The notes beneath the pieces were generated by a model. That model was not told where the DNA came from. It made no database searches and saw only the letters and a program-made list of their open reading frames with translations. The translations under genes and the position numbers were made by a program. From contig NZ_WIXK01000004.1 of the NCBI RefSeq assembly GCF_009617595.1, forward strand, positions 248,001 to 312,000: a stretch of 64,000 nt of DNA, given 5' to 3'. Source of the DNA: Tritonibacter aquimaris. Lineage in GTDB: Bacteria > Pseudomonadota > Alphaproteobacteria > Rhodobacterales > Rhodobacteraceae. Below are positions 43,178 to 52,008 of this stretch, in pieces (the stretch's first letter is position 1; every line of letters begins with the position of its first letter).

Positions 43178-44047
43178 TTAGGCCACGTTTTCCAATATCG
43201 TTTTGGGCTGCACGCCAAGCGCATGGCAGACGTCGCGGGTCAGCTCGGGGCGGTTCAGCGTGTAAAAATGCAGCCGCTTTACGCCACCTTCCAGCAGATC
43301 GGTGCAAAGCTCAGAGCAGATCGCGGTGGCCAGCAGATCTTCGCGTCCGTCGCGCGCCGCCTTTTCAAAAGCGTCATCCACCCAGGTCGGGATATGGGTG
43401 CCGCAGCGTTTGGCAAAGCTGCGCGCGCCTTTCCAGTTTTCGATCGGCAGAATGCCCGGCGTGATCAGGTCGCCGTCTATGCCCGCTTTCTGGCAGGCGT
43501 CGCGGAAGCGGAAGAAGGTTTCTGCCTCAAAGAAGAACTGGGTCAGCGCTTCATTTGCGCCCGCATCAATCTTGCGCTTGAGCCAATCCACATCCGCCTG
43601 CGCGTTTGGCGCTTCGGGGTGTGGATCAGGATAGGCACCAACGCGGATGTTGAATTTGCCAGTGGCTGACAGCGCTTCAATCAGTTCAACCGAATTGGCA
43701 AACCCGTCCGCATGGGGGGTAAAGCTGCCGTCGCCCTTTGGTGGATCGCCCCGCAGCGCCACCAGTTCTTTGACACCGGCTTCGGCAAATTGATCCGCAA
43801 TTTCCAGGGTTTCGGCGCGCGAGGCGTTCACGCAGGTCAGATGCGCCGCCACATTCAGGCCCGAAGATTTATGTAATGTCGCTACCGCGTCGCGGGTCAG
43901 CTCACGGGTGGTGCCGCCAGCACCGTAGGTGACAGAAACAAAACGCGGTGCCATAGGCGCCAACACCTGAACCGTATCCCAAAGACGAAAAGATGCTTCC
44001 AGCGACTTTGGCGGGAAGAACTCAAAAGAGATTTCAGGTGTGCTCAT
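43178..44047 (-). CDS. metF: 5,10-methylenetetrahydrofolate reductase
   Basis: A 289-residue FAD-dependent MTHFR giving 5-methyltetrahydrofolate for methionine synthesis. Features: ISFEFFPPKS at the N-terminus with the catalytic glutamate, RFVSVTYGAGGTTRELT, LTCVNASRAE, ELVALRGDPPKG (FAD contact), RVGAYPDPHPEAP, and DAGANEALTQFFFEAETFFRF, followed by GILPIENW. Length is that of the bacterial catalytic domain alone. ATG 44047 gives 9-base spacing to AAGGA; ATG 44053 is possible. metR is divergent, with a MetR-like box between, matching the known methionine regulon logic. Confidence 0.95.
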   Translation of the reverse strand: MSTPEISFEFFPPKSLEASFRLWDTVQVLAPMAPRFVSVTYGAGGTTRELTRDAVATLHKSSGLNVAAHLTCVNASRAETLEIADQFAEAGVKELVALRGDPPKGDGSFTPHADGFANSVELIEALSATGKFNIRVGAYPDPHPEAPNAQADVDWLKRKIDAGANEALTQFFFEAETFFRFRDACQKAGIDGDLITPGILPIENWKGARSFAKRCGTHIPTWVDDAFEKAARDGREDLLATAICSELCTDLLEGGVKRLHFYTLNRPELTRDVCHALGVQPKTILENVA

Positions 44048-44097
44048 TTTCATAAGTCCTTTTGGCGATTTCGTCCCTTGTTGCATGCTATTCTTTG

Positions 44098-44110
44098 TGA
44101 GGCAAATTCA
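44098..44110. promoter_or_regulatory. MetR-like box between metF and metR
   Basis: TGAG-GCAAA-TTCA, one mismatch from the MetR consensus TGAAN5TTCA, 50 bases upstream of metF. A further TTCA-rich stretch follows immediately (TTATATTCAAG). Confidence 0.55.
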
Positions 44111-44320
44111 TTATATTCAAGAATAACATGAGCTGGATATGGTTTCGGTGTCGTAATTGAATACCACATGGTCGCTTGCAAATGGTTTAACGTGGCCCAA
44201 ATAGCTGCTTTATATGACTGTTTCGCGGGATTTGGGCCGGTGGATGCGGCAATTGCGCTGCACTCGCATCGAAACCTTGTCTAAACTATCAAAAATTCTC
44301 ATCATCTGGACCCGTCACCC

Positions 44321-45223
44321 ATGCATATCGAATTCCGCCATCTGCGTACGATCAAGGCGATTCACGAGTCGGGAGGGCTTGCACGGGCTGCGGATCAGCT
44401 CAACATCACCCAAAGCGCGTTGTCGCATCAGATCAAGGGCCTGGAAGAGCAAACCGGGGTGGAGCTGTTTTTGCGCCGCTCCAAACCATTAAAACTGTCG
44501 GCGGCCGGGCTGCGACTATTGCGCCTTGCCAATCAGGTTCTGCCCCAGGTCGAGGCCGCGCAGGCGGAGTTTTCGGCGCTGCGCAGTGGCAAGACGGGCC
44601 GGATGCATATCGCAATTGAATGCCACGCCTGTTTTGAATGGCTGTTTCCGGTGCTTGAAGGCTTTCGCAAGAACTGGGGTGATGTAGATGTGGATATTCG
44701 CCCGGGTCTGGCCTTTGATGCGCTGCCTGCATTGCAGAAAGAAGAGGTGGATCTGGTGGTGTCATCAGACCCCGAAGACATCCCCGGCGTGACCTTCATC
44801 GAGCTGTTTGACTATAAAGCGGTGTTTGTGGCCTCTAGCCAGCACCCGCTGGCAGAAAGACCCTTTGTGGAAGCAGAGGATTTTCTTGGCCAGACGCTTA
44901 TTACTTACCCGGTTGAGAAAACCCGGCTGGATGTGTTCAGCCAGCTGTTGATCCCGGCTGGGGTTGAGCCGGGCAGTGTGCGCCAGGTTGAGCTCACGGC
45001 GGTGATTTTGCTGCTGGTGGCCTCCAACCGGGGCGTTTCCGTTTTGCCCGATTGGGTGGTGCGCGAAGTGAAGTATAATTCCGACTATGTCACGCGCCCG
45101 CTGACCGAGGCTGGGATTACCCGCAGGCTTTATGCGGCGATCCGCAGTGAAGACGCTGAAAAACCCTTTGTGCAGGAGCTTATTCGCCTGGCAAAGAGTG
45201 AGGCGCGCAAATTGCAGGTCTGA
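44321..45223 (+). CDS. metR: LysR-family regulator MetR
   Basis: A 300-residue LysR regulator. The N-terminal winged HTH reads HIEFRHLRTIKAIHESGGLARAADQLNITQSALSHQIKGLEEQTGVELFLRRSKPLKL (residues 2-60), a near-exact MetR-type segment. The C-terminal effector domain has GKTGRMHIAIECHACFEWLFPVLEGFRKNW, also typical of MetR. Homocysteine is the coinducer in known MetR. The position, divergent from metF with a MetR-like box between, supports the assignment. ATG 44321 has a weak ribosome-binding site. The gene is followed about 110 bases later by suhB. Confidence 0.9.
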   Translation: MHIEFRHLRTIKAIHESGGLARAADQLNITQSALSHQIKGLEEQTGVELFLRRSKPLKLSAAGLRLLRLANQVLPQVEAAQAEFSALRSGKTGRMHIAIECHACFEWLFPVLEGFRKNWGDVDVDIRPGLAFDALPALQKEEVDLVVSSDPEDIPGVTFIELFDYKAVFVASSQHPLAERPFVEAEDFLGQTLITYPVEKTRLDVFSQLLIPAGVEPGSVRQVELTAVILLLVASNRGVSVLPDWVVREVKYNSDYVTRPLTEAGITRRLYAAIRSEDAEKPFVQELIRLAKSEARKLQV

Positions 45224-45331
45224 CCTGCAGGAAATGCAGTCTTTCTGCTCTTGTGCCCCCTTGGCAACGGGGGAAAGGGCGCGTATACGCACGCTTTGAC
45301 CGACATCTCCCCGTCCAAGGATAGCCATACA

Positions 45332-46117
45332 ATGATTGGTAGCGCAAACCTCAATGTCATGATCAAGGCCGCTCGTAAGGCGGGCCGTTCGCTGGTGAAA
45401 GATTTCCGCGAGGTCGAAAATCTGCAGGTGTCCTCCAAAGGGGCCGGGGATTTTGTCAGCCGCGCTGATATTGCAGCGGAAAAGATCCTCAAAGATGAAC
45501 TGATGGGTGCGCGCCCGACCTATGGTTGGCTGGCCGAAGAGGGCGGCGAGGATGAGGGGCAAGACCCGACCCGTCGCTGGATTGTCGATCCGCTGGATGG
45601 CACCACCAATTTCCTGCACGGCCTGCCCCATTGGGCGATTTCCATCGCGCTAGAGCATAAGGGCAAGGTGGTGGCCGGTGTCATCTATGACGCTGCCAAG
45701 GATGAGATGTTCTTTGCCGAAAAAGGCGAGGGTGCCTGGATGAATGACACCCGTATTCGTGTGTCGGCGCGCCACCGGATGATTGAATCGATCTTTGCCA
45801 CTGGCATCCCGTTTGGTGGCCGGGCGGACCTGCCCGAAACCATTCAGGACATGGCCCAGATTGCACCTGCCTGTGCAGGTGTACGCCGCTGGGGCGCAGC
45901 TGCGCTTGATATGGCTTATGTGGCGGCTGGCCGCTATGAGGGCTATTGGGAGCGTCGCCTGAACGCTTGGGATCTGGCCGCTGGCATCATCATCGTGAAA
46001 GAAGCTGGTGGTTTTGCCCAGGCACTGGACGCGGAAGAGAAGATCCTTGAGAGCGGCACAGTGATCTGCGGCAATGAAGTGATCTTTGAAAGTTTCGCCA
46101 AGACGATCCGCGGCTGA
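45332..46117 (+). CDS. suhB: Inositol-1-monophosphatase family protein (SuhB)
   Basis: A 261-residue metal-dependent phosphatase. Motifs: ISRADIAAEKIL-type N-terminal Asp region, EEGGEDEG with the metal-ligand glutamate, WIVDPLDGTTNFLHGLPHWAISIAL (the IMPase DPLDGT motif), and the second WDLAAGIIIVKEAGG signature. Such proteins dephosphorylate inositol monophosphate or act in rRNA processing and antitermination in SuhB-type members. ATG 45332 follows CAAGGATAG. It is downstream of metR in the same direction with a 108-base gap; a functional relation is not obvious. Confidence 0.9.
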   Translation: MIGSANLNVMIKAARKAGRSLVKDFREVENLQVSSKGAGDFVSRADIAAEKILKDELMGARPTYGWLAEEGGEDEGQDPTRRWIVDPLDGTTNFLHGLPHWAISIALEHKGKVVAGVIYDAAKDEMFFAEKGEGAWMNDTRIRVSARHRMIESIFATGIPFGGRADLPETIQDMAQIAPACAGVRRWGAAALDMAYVAAGRYEGYWERRLNAWDLAAGIIIVKEAGGFAQALDAEEKILESGTVICGNEVIFESFAKTIRG

Positions 46118-46201
46118 GTGAGCTGCAACTGAGTTTTCAGAACGCGTCTGCCGCAAGGTGGGCGCGTTTTTTTACGCCTGGTCTAGGCTTGAGTGCGGGA
46201 G

Positions 46202-46233
46202 CCTCCGGCGGGAGTATTTGAAAAAAGGTGAAA
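46202..46233. repeat. Dispersed intergenic element, copy 2
   Basis: CCTCCGGCGGGAGTATTTG, an A6 run and GGTGAAAG. It matches the 3' part of the element at 15261-15287 (GGAGTATTT, A-run, GGTGAA). It sits between suhB and the rhomboid gene, just past the rhomboid stop. Confidence 0.5.
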
Positions 46234-46244
46234 GCTTGGGGGCG

Positions 46245-47042
46245 CTATTTTCCCCAGGGTCCAGATTTTCCCGATGTGGCAGGTTTTTTTTGCGCGCGCG
46301 CATCTCCCCGGGGTCCAGAGCGGGTTTTGTTCCGGGGGCGCCCTTGGTTTGAGGCAGGTTTCGGTGGTGCGGTGGGGGCGCTGCGCCAGAAGGCTGTTGC
46401 CCCCAGCGCGAGCCAAAGGGGCAAGCATAGGATCAGACCCGCAGCAAACCCGCCGATATGGGCCCAATGCGCCACTTGTGAGAGGTTCGTATCTGCCTGA
46501 AGTACCCAAAAAACATCCAAGGCCAGCCGCCCGCCCAGCAGCCAGAGTGCGGAGATTGTAAAGATGCGTGGGATTATGATGAGGATCACCAGAATATCGA
46601 TTTTTGCGCGCGGGTAGAGCAGGAAATACGCGCCCATTACGCCAAAGATCGCACCAGAGGCCCCGATGAGGGGCTGTTCGGAATGTGGCAGGGCAATGGC
46701 GTGAACCACGGCTGCAACCACGCCGCAGCTGAGGTAGAATACCAGATACCAAAATGGGCCCATCTGATGTTCGAGATTGTCGCCAAAGACCCAGAGGAAC
46801 ATCATATTGCCCACAAGGTGCAGAAAACCCGCATGCATGAACATATAGGTGAAAAGCGTGTTGAAATTTCCGTCTTCGGGCCAGGCTGCTGGCAAAACAC
46901 CAAAGCGCAGAAGCAGCGTCTGAAACTCCGCCAGGTCTATGATCTGCAGCGTATAGATATAGATGACACTGTTCAGCACGATCAAAGAAATGGTCACAAA
47001 GGGTACGTTCTGTGATGGGGTATGATCGCGCAAAGGAAACAT
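46245..47042 (-). CDS. Rhomboid-family intramembrane serine protease
   Basis: A 265-residue membrane protein with six helices and active-site signatures: the catalytic serine in LIGASGAIFGVMGAY and the histidine in AHWAHIGGFAAGLIL, plus the upstream HLVGNMMFLWVFGDNLEHQMG and MHAGFLHLVGNMM loops with the oxyanion-type His/Asn. N-terminal VPFVTISLIVLNSVIYIY starts the first helix. The C-terminal tail after residue 225 is basic and unstructured (RNKTRSGPRGDARAQKKP). Substrate unknown; one possibility is a CTERM-sorting-type rhombosortase role, but the motif set is that of ordinary GlpG-like rhomboids. Confidence 0.9.
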   Translation of the reverse strand: MFPLRDHTPSQNVPFVTISLIVLNSVIYIYTLQIIDLAEFQTLLLRFGVLPAAWPEDGNFNTLFTYMFMHAGFLHLVGNMMFLWVFGDNLEHQMGPFWYLVFYLSCGVVAAVVHAIALPHSEQPLIGASGAIFGVMGAYFLLYPRAKIDILVILIIIPRIFTISALWLLGGRLALDVFWVLQADTNLSQVAHWAHIGGFAAGLILCLPLWLALGATAFWRSAPTAPPKPASNQGRPRNKTRSGPRGDARAQKKPATSGKSGPWGK

Positions 47043-47047
47043 AGGGT

Positions 47048-47074
47048 GACGCTGGACCTGCGATGGTCCAGCGT
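47048..47074 (-). terminator. putA terminator
   Basis: GACGCTGGACC-TGCGA-TGGTCCAGCGTC hairpin, an 11-bp stem lying beyond the putA stop, between the two minus-strand genes. Its U-tract is weak. Confidence 0.7.
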
Positions 47075-47086
47075 CAAGGTTCTGTC

Positions 47087-50000
47087 TTAGGTTTTTCCAC
47101 CCAGGAGTGCGGCGTTGCCGCCTGCGGCTGTGGTGTCAACGCAGACGTGGCGCTCTGCCATCACGCGGGCGCGGTCAGGCAGGCCGGGGATCAGCGGGAT
47201 AATGGCACCGTTGCGGCGGGCCAGTGCCTGCTCAATTTTGCGGGCGCTGGCATCATCGCCCCACCAGAGCACGCCGGAAATTTCTTGATCACCTGTGAGC
47301 AGGGATTCAGTTGGCTGACCATTGGCCTCAAGGGCAATGCCCCCCATTGCACGTACGGCTTCGGCCTGGGCGCGAGCGGCCTCAGCGCCGGGGCCTGCGC
47401 ATAGCAGCGGTGGGCGCGGTGCAGTGGTCAGACGGTTTGATTCACCGGTGGGACCGGGGAGAGACTGCGTTTCTGGCGCGGCACCTGAGTCTGTGGTTTT
47501 GGGCAGCGCGGCCATGGGCATATCCCAATTTGCTGCGCTGTTCTGGCGGTCTGGTGCGCAGAAGCGGCTGAGGTAGAGCGGGCCACCTGCCTTGGGGCCG
47601 GTGCCAGACAGACCTTCGCCGCCAAAGGGCTGGCTGCCCACGATGGCTCCGATCTGGTTGCGGTTCACATAGATATTGCCCGCATGCACCCGATCACAAA
47701 CGTGCTGCACCCGATCATCAATCCGTGTGTGCAGACCAAAGGTCAGCCCGTAGCCGGTTGCATTGATGGCATCAATCACCGCGTCGATCTGGCCAGATTT
47801 GAACCGGGCCACATGCAGCACCGGGCCGAAGATCTCTTCTTTGAGATCGGCAATACCGGTGATTTCAATCAAGGTGGGCGCGATGAAGGTGCCCTCGGTG
47901 GGGGCGGTGAGTTCCTTCAGCACACGGCCCTCGGTGCGGGCAGTGTTGATATGGGCCGCGATGCCATCGCGCGCGCCCTTGTCGATCACCGGGCCGCAAT
48001 CGGTCGAAAGATGCCAGGGGTTGCCCATATTCAGGCAGTCCATTGCGCCTTTCAGCATGTTCAGAAGGTCATCGGCGATGTCTTCTTGCACATAGAGGCA
48101 GCGCAGCGCGGAGCAGCGTTGGCCCGCAGATTGGAATGCGCTTTCGACGATGGATTGCACGGCTTGTTCGGGCAGGGCGGTGGAATCCACGATCATTGCG
48201 TTCAGACCGCCTGTCTCTGCGATCAGCGGCGCGCCCGGTTTGCAGCCATCGGCCATTGCGGCGCGGATGCGCATGGCGGTGCCGGTGGAGCCGGTGAAGG
48301 CCACGCCACCAATACGGCTGTCGCCGGTGATGGCACCGCCGATTTTGCGACCGGAGCCTGGCAGATATTGCAGTGCTGCGCGTGGCACGCCTGCTTCGTG
48401 CAGCATTTCAACCGCGCGGTAGGCAACAATTGGGGTTTGCTCGGCTGGTTTTGCAATCACCGCATTGCCAGCAGCCAGCGCGGCAGCAACCTGGCCGGTG
48501 AAAATCGCCAGTGGGAAGTTCCAAGGCGAAATACAGGTGAAAATGCCCGCGGGTTTGGCAGCGGGGATATTGGCTGCGTAATAGCGCAGGAAATCAACCG
48601 CTTCGCGCAGCTCTGCCACCGCATCTGGCTGGCTTTTGCCTGCTTCGCGGGCGAGAATGGCAAAGAGTTCGCCGAAGTTCTCTTCATAAAGGTCGGCGGC
48701 GCGATTGAGGATGGCTGCGCGCTCATCCGCAGGAGCGTCCCAAGGGGTAGCACTGGCCAGCGCGCCTTCCACATCATCGCTGCTGGCCGTTGAAAGCGTG
48801 CCAATTGCGGAAAGATCCGATGGGTTGGTGACGTCGTTTGTGGCGTCAGGCGCTGCTTTCATCGCCAAAAGCGGGGCGGCGTCCCAGGTTTTCGCTGCAA
48901 ACGGCGCGCGTGCGTCCTCAATGCGGGCAAGTGTTGGCGCGTGGCCAAGGTCAAAACCTTTGGAGTTTGGGCGTTCCGGTGCAAAAAGCTCTGGTCCGGT
49001 TGGGATCGGGCTGCTCAGATCTGTGATCTGTTCAAACGGGTCGGCAGCCACCACCGCAGACGGCACGTTTTCATCCACGATCTGATTCACAAAGGATGAG
49101 TTTGCACCGTTTTCCAGCAGACGCCGTACCAGATAGGCCAGCAGATCGCGGTGTGCGCCAACCGGGGCGTAGATGCGACAGTTGGTTTTGTTTTGCTCCA
49201 ACACCATCTTGTGCAGGGTCTCGCCCATGCCATGCAGGCGCTGGAATTCAAACGGCTGGCCTTTGTCGGCCATGTGAAGGATCGCAGAAACCGTATGGGC
49301 GTTGTGGGTGGCAAACTGCGGATAAATCCGATCTGTCAGCCCCAGAAGTTTGCGCGCATTGGCGATATAGGACACATCGGTCAGCGCCTTTGAGGTGTAA
49401 ACCGGGAAGCCATCGATGCCTTCGACCTGGGCGCGCTTGACCTCAGTATCCCAATAGGCGCCTTTCACCAGACGCAGGGTGAATTTGCGGTCGTATTTGA
49501 CGGCCATGTCATAAAAGGCATCAATCGCCACGCTGGTGCGCGGGCCATAGGCCTGGATGACCATGCCAAAGCCGTCCCAGCCAGCCAGTGCCGGATCAGA
49601 GGCCACTGCATCCACCACTTCCAGTGACAGCGACAGGCGGTCGACCTCTTCGGCGTCCACATTCAGGCCCATATTGGCGGCTTTGGCCAGAAGCGCCAGC
49701 GCCTTGAGGCGGGGCACCAGCTGTTCCATTACCGATTTTTCCTGCGCGAGCTCATAACGTGGGTGCAGCGCAGAGAGTTTTACCGAGATGCCCGGGTTTT
49801 CGATAATGTCGCTGGATTTGCAGGCGGCCGCGATGGAGGAGATCGCCTTGGAATAAGACAGGTGATAGCGGGCGGCGTCTTCTTCGGTGCGGGCGGCTTC
49901 GCCAAGCATGTCGTAAGAGTAGGTGTAGCCTTTCTCTTCCATGCCGTTTGCGCGTTTCATCGCGCTCTCGATGCTTTCGCCCAGCACGAACTGACGGCCC

Positions 50001-50494
50001 ATTTCCTTCATCGCGCGTCCAACGGCGGTGCGGATGACCGGCTCACCCAGACGTTTGATGGCCGCGCGCAGCGCGCCCACCGGCCCACGCTCTTCGTCGA
50101 GCACCTTACCTGTCAGCATCAAGGCCCAAGTTGATGCATTCACCAGCGAAGATGACGAATGACCCAGATGTTTGCCCCAGTCAGATGGCGCGATCTTGTC
50201 TTCGATCAGCGCATCAATGGTATCGGCATCCGGCACCCGCAGCAGCGCTTCGGCCAGACACATCAGCGCAATGCCTTCGTCGGTCGAAAGGCCGTATTCC
50301 GCCAGGAAAACCTCCATCAGGCCTGGTGCGGAATGGCCGCGGATGTCAGAAACAAGCGCTGCCGCACGCGCAGAGATTTTTTCACGGTCTTCTTTTGACA
50401 GGGCGGCCAGTTCCACCAGAGCATCGCGTTTTGCGCTCTGGTCCACATAGGTTTCCTGATCAATCAAATCGCGCAGACGCGGGTATGTGGTCAT
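47087..50494 (-). CDS. putA: Bifunctional proline dehydrogenase/L-glutamate gamma-semialdehyde dehydrogenase
   Basis: A 1135-residue PutA that oxidises proline to glutamate in two steps. The N-terminal half carries the proline dehydrogenase TIM barrel ([86 protein letters not shown]). The C-terminal half is an aldehyde dehydrogenase ([50 protein letters not shown] with the catalytic cysteine, [12 protein letters not shown]). No N-terminal ribbon-helix-helix DNA-binding domain is present, so it is the non-regulatory branch. The C-terminal roughly 150 residues include a truncated ALDH-superfamily extension. putR is divergent. Confidence 0.96.
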   Translation of the reverse strand: MTTYPRLRDLIDQETYVDQSAKRDALVELAALSKEDREKISARAAALVSDIRGHSAPGLMEVFLAEYGLSTDEGIALMCLAEALLRVPDADTIDALIEDKIAPSDWGKHLGHSSSSLVNASTWALMLTGKVLDEERGPVGALRAAIKRLGEPVIRTAVGRAMKEMGRQFVLGESIESAMKRANGMEEKGYTYSYDMLGEAARTEEDAARYHLSYSKAISSIAAACKSSDIIENPGISVKLSALHPRYELAQEKSVMEQLVPRLKALALLAKAANMGLNVDAEEVDRLSLSLEVVDAVASDPALAGWDGFGMVIQAYGPRTSVAIDAFYDMAVKYDRKFTLRLVKGAYWDTEVKRAQVEGIDGFPVYTSKALTDVSYIANARKLLGLTDRIYPQFATHNAHTVSAILHMADKGQPFEFQRLHGMGETLHKMVLEQNKTNCRIYAPVGAHRDLLAYLVRRLLENGANSSFVNQIVDENVPSAVVAADPFEQITDLSSPIPTGPELFAPERPNSKGFDLGHAPTLARIEDARAPFAAKTWDAAPLLAMKAAPDATNDVTNPSDLSAIGTLSTASSDDVEGALASATPWDAPADERAAILNRAADLYEENFGELFAILAREAGKSQPDAVAELREAVDFLRYYAANIPAAKPAGIFTCISPWNFPLAIFTGQVAAALAAGNAVIAKPAEQTPIVAYRAVEMLHEAGVPRAALQYLPGSGRKIGGAITGDSRIGGVAFTGSTGTAMRIRAAMADGCKPGAPLIAETGGLNAMIVDSTALPEQAVQSIVESAFQSAGQRCSALRCLYVQEDIADDLLNMLKGAMDCLNMGNPWHLSTDCGPVIDKGARDGIAAHINTARTEGRVLKELTAPTEGTFIAPTLIEITGIADLKEEIFGPVLHVARFKSGQIDAVIDAINATGYGLTFGLHTRIDDRVQHVCDRVHAGNIYVNRNQIGAIVGSQPFGGEGLSGTGPKAGGPLYLSRFCAPDRQNSAANWDMPMAALPKTTDSGAAPETQSLPGPTGESNRLTTAPRPPLLCAGPGAEAARAQAEAVRAMGGIALEANGQPTESLLTGDQEISGVLWWGDDASARKIEQALARRNGAIIPLIPGLPDRARVMAERHVCVDTTAAGGNAALLGGKT

Positions 50495-50576
50495 GAGTGA
50501 TCCCCAACTGTTATAGGTGTTTTAAACAGTATGCCCGTTTTTATCTGGTCTGTTCGGCTGAAATATTGGATATTAA

Positions 50577-50589
50577 GGTCTACTAGACC
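50577..50589. promoter_or_regulatory. Palindrome between putA and putR
   Basis: GGTCTA-C-TAGACC, a perfect 13-base palindrome in the 120-base divergent region, about 25 bases before the putR start. Probable PutR operator. Confidence 0.55.
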
Positions 50590-50614
50590 AAAATTAAGGA
50601 TATTGGTGGTTTAA

Positions 50615-51085
50615 ATGAACTTATTGAGCTTAGACCGCTATGATCGTCAGATCCTGACTGTTTTGGGGGAAGATGGGCGGATTTCTGTGGCGGATCTGGC
50701 GCGCCGGATTGGTCTGACCAAAACCCCCACGCAGGCGCGGCTGAAACGGCTGGAGGCCGAAGGTATCATCACAGGTTATCGGGTGATGCTTGATCCTATC
50801 CGGCTTGGGCTTGATCACGTGGCCTTTGTGGAGGTGAAGCTGAGCGACACGCGGGAGGCGGCGCTAAAGGCTTTTAATGCAGCAATTTCAAAGATACCGG
50901 AGATCGAGCAGGCGCATCTGATGGCGTCGCATTTTGATTATCTGTTGAAGGTGCGCACCCATTCAATGAAGGAATATCGCGAGGTTCTGGGCGAGAAAAT
51001 ATCAGCTCTGCCGCATGTGGCGTCCACTTCCACCTATGTGGCGATGCAAGCGGTAAAAGAACAGACCGGGTCACAGACGCTTTAG
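50615..51085 (+). CDS. putR: Lrp/AsnC-family regulator PutR
   Basis: A 156-residue Lrp family protein: HTH YDRQILTVLGEDGRISVADLARRIGLTKTPTQARLKRLEAEGIITGY (residues 9-56) and a RAM domain with VAFVEVKLSDTREAALKAF and HLMASHFDYLLKVRTHSMKEYREVL. It is divergent from putA and is most similar in layout to the alphaproteobacterial proline-responsive activator PutR, which induces putA with proline. ATG 50615 lacks a strong ribosome-binding site. The assignment rests on position and family. Confidence 0.85.
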   Translation: MNLLSLDRYDRQILTVLGEDGRISVADLARRIGLTKTPTQARLKRLEAEGIITGYRVMLDPIRLGLDHVAFVEVKLSDTREAALKAFNAAISKIPEIEQAHLMASHFDYLLKVRTHSMKEYREVLGEKISALPHVASTSTYVAMQAVKEQTGSQTL

Positions 51086-51138
51086 CCCCCACAAAAAAGA
51101 CATTTTGCGAATCTTAAGTTCTGCGCCAGCATGTCAGT

Positions 51139-51690
51139 ATGCGTATATTGGCTTTTATTGGACTACTCCCGGTGTCTGCCTGGGCTGCATGCCCCGCAGC
51201 GCCGGATCATCAGGCGGCACTTGATGCGTTGATTGGCAAGGTTCAGTCCGCCCCGAATGAAGGCGCGGCACAGCAGCTCTCCAATGAGATGTGGCAGTAT
51301 TGGGCGGATGCCCCGGATGAGGTTTCACAAGAGATCCTTGATCGCGGCATGCGTCGGCGTCGGGGCTATGATTTTCTTGGCGCGTTGGAGGATTTCTCGA
51401 CGCTGATTGATTACTGCCCCGATTATGCCGAGGGCTATAATCAGCGCGCCTTTGTTTATTTCCTGCAACAGGACTATCAGGCGGCGCTGCCGGATCTTGA
51501 GCGCGCGCTGGAGCTGTCACCGCGTCATGTGGCGGCGATGAGCGGTCAGGCGCTGGTGCTTTTGGGGCTCGAACGCTTTGCTGAGGCGCGCCGCGTGTTG
51601 CACAAAGCGATGCGGCTGAACCCCTGGTTGCCGGAACGTGGCCTGATCGCACCCGGCGGCCCTTTGGCCACAGGTGAACAGGAGCTGTAA
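51139..51690 (+). CDS. Exported tetratricopeptide repeat protein
   Basis: A 183-residue protein with a signal peptide (MRILAFIGLLPVSAWA) and tetratricopeptide-like helices: RRRRGYDFLGALEDFSTLIDYCPDYAEGYNQRAFVYFLQQDYQAALPDLERALELSPRHVAAMSGQALVLLGLERFAEARRVLHKAMRLNP spans about two and a half TPRs (residues 70-165). Two cysteine pairs (C18, C93) lie outside or at the edges. TPR proteins act as scaffolds; partner unknown. The transcript ends near the downstream tRNA gene with no clear terminator. Confidence 0.85.
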   Translation: MRILAFIGLLPVSAWAACPAAPDHQAALDALIGKVQSAPNEGAAQQLSNEMWQYWADAPDEVSQEILDRGMRRRRGYDFLGALEDFSTLIDYCPDYAEGYNQRAFVYFLQQDYQAALPDLERALELSPRHVAAMSGQALVLLGLERFAEARRVLHKAMRLNPWLPERGLIAPGGPLATGEQEL

Positions 51691-51791
51691 CAGCCCGTTT
51701 CAAGCAAGTTTTTGGTTGTCGCCGCCGCGCGTGGCAGGTAGATCAATCCCTGACGCTGTGGTTGCATTGAGCTTGGGCTCTGAACCCGCAG

Positions 51792-51876
51792 GCGGGCGTG
51801 GTGGAATGGTAGACACAAGGGACTTAAAATCCCTCGGCCTTAGGCCATGCGGGTTCGAGTCCCGCCGCCCGTACCA
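51792..51876 (+). tRNA. tRNA-Leu (TAA)
   Basis: Eighty-five bases including the encoded CCA. The acceptor GCGGGCG pairs with CGCCCGT, the anticodon loop is CTTAAAA with TAA anticodon, a long variable arm (TCGGCCTTAGGCCATGC-type) marks a class II leucine tRNA, and the T arm has GGTTCGAGTCC. It lies about 100 bases after the TPR gene and just before a GC hairpin. Confidence 0.95.
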
Positions 51877-51968
51877 ATTAAGCTTTTGAAATGATTGCTG
51901 CATCTTCGCGCGGGACTAGGGAGAACCTATTCTTGCGTTAAAGTGCGCATGCCTATAGGCGCGCGATG

Positions 51969-51999
51969 GCGTGGCCACCCCTGAAGGGGCAGCCACGGC
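51969..51999 (-). terminator. Nested GC hairpin after the chemoreceptor gene
   Basis: CGTGGC-CA-CCCC-TGAA-GGGG-CA-GCCACG: interrupted 10-bp stem with a TGAA tetraloop. No U-tract follows. It sits 10 bases past the chemoreceptor stop, so it may be a 3' stabiliser or a weak terminator. Confidence 0.5.
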
Positions 52000-52008
52000 C
52001 TGTTGCAT

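Noticed and set aside
46245-47042. The rhomboid as a rhombosortase for the CTERM proteins
   Set aside because: Its GASGA/AHIGGF motifs and layout are those of ordinary GlpG-like rhomboids, and rhombosortase partners carry GlyGly-CTERM, not VPLPA-CTERM, signals.
47684-48793. A 369-residue plus-strand frame antisense to putA
   Set aside because: Shadow frame within the confidently assigned putA aldehyde dehydrogenase half.
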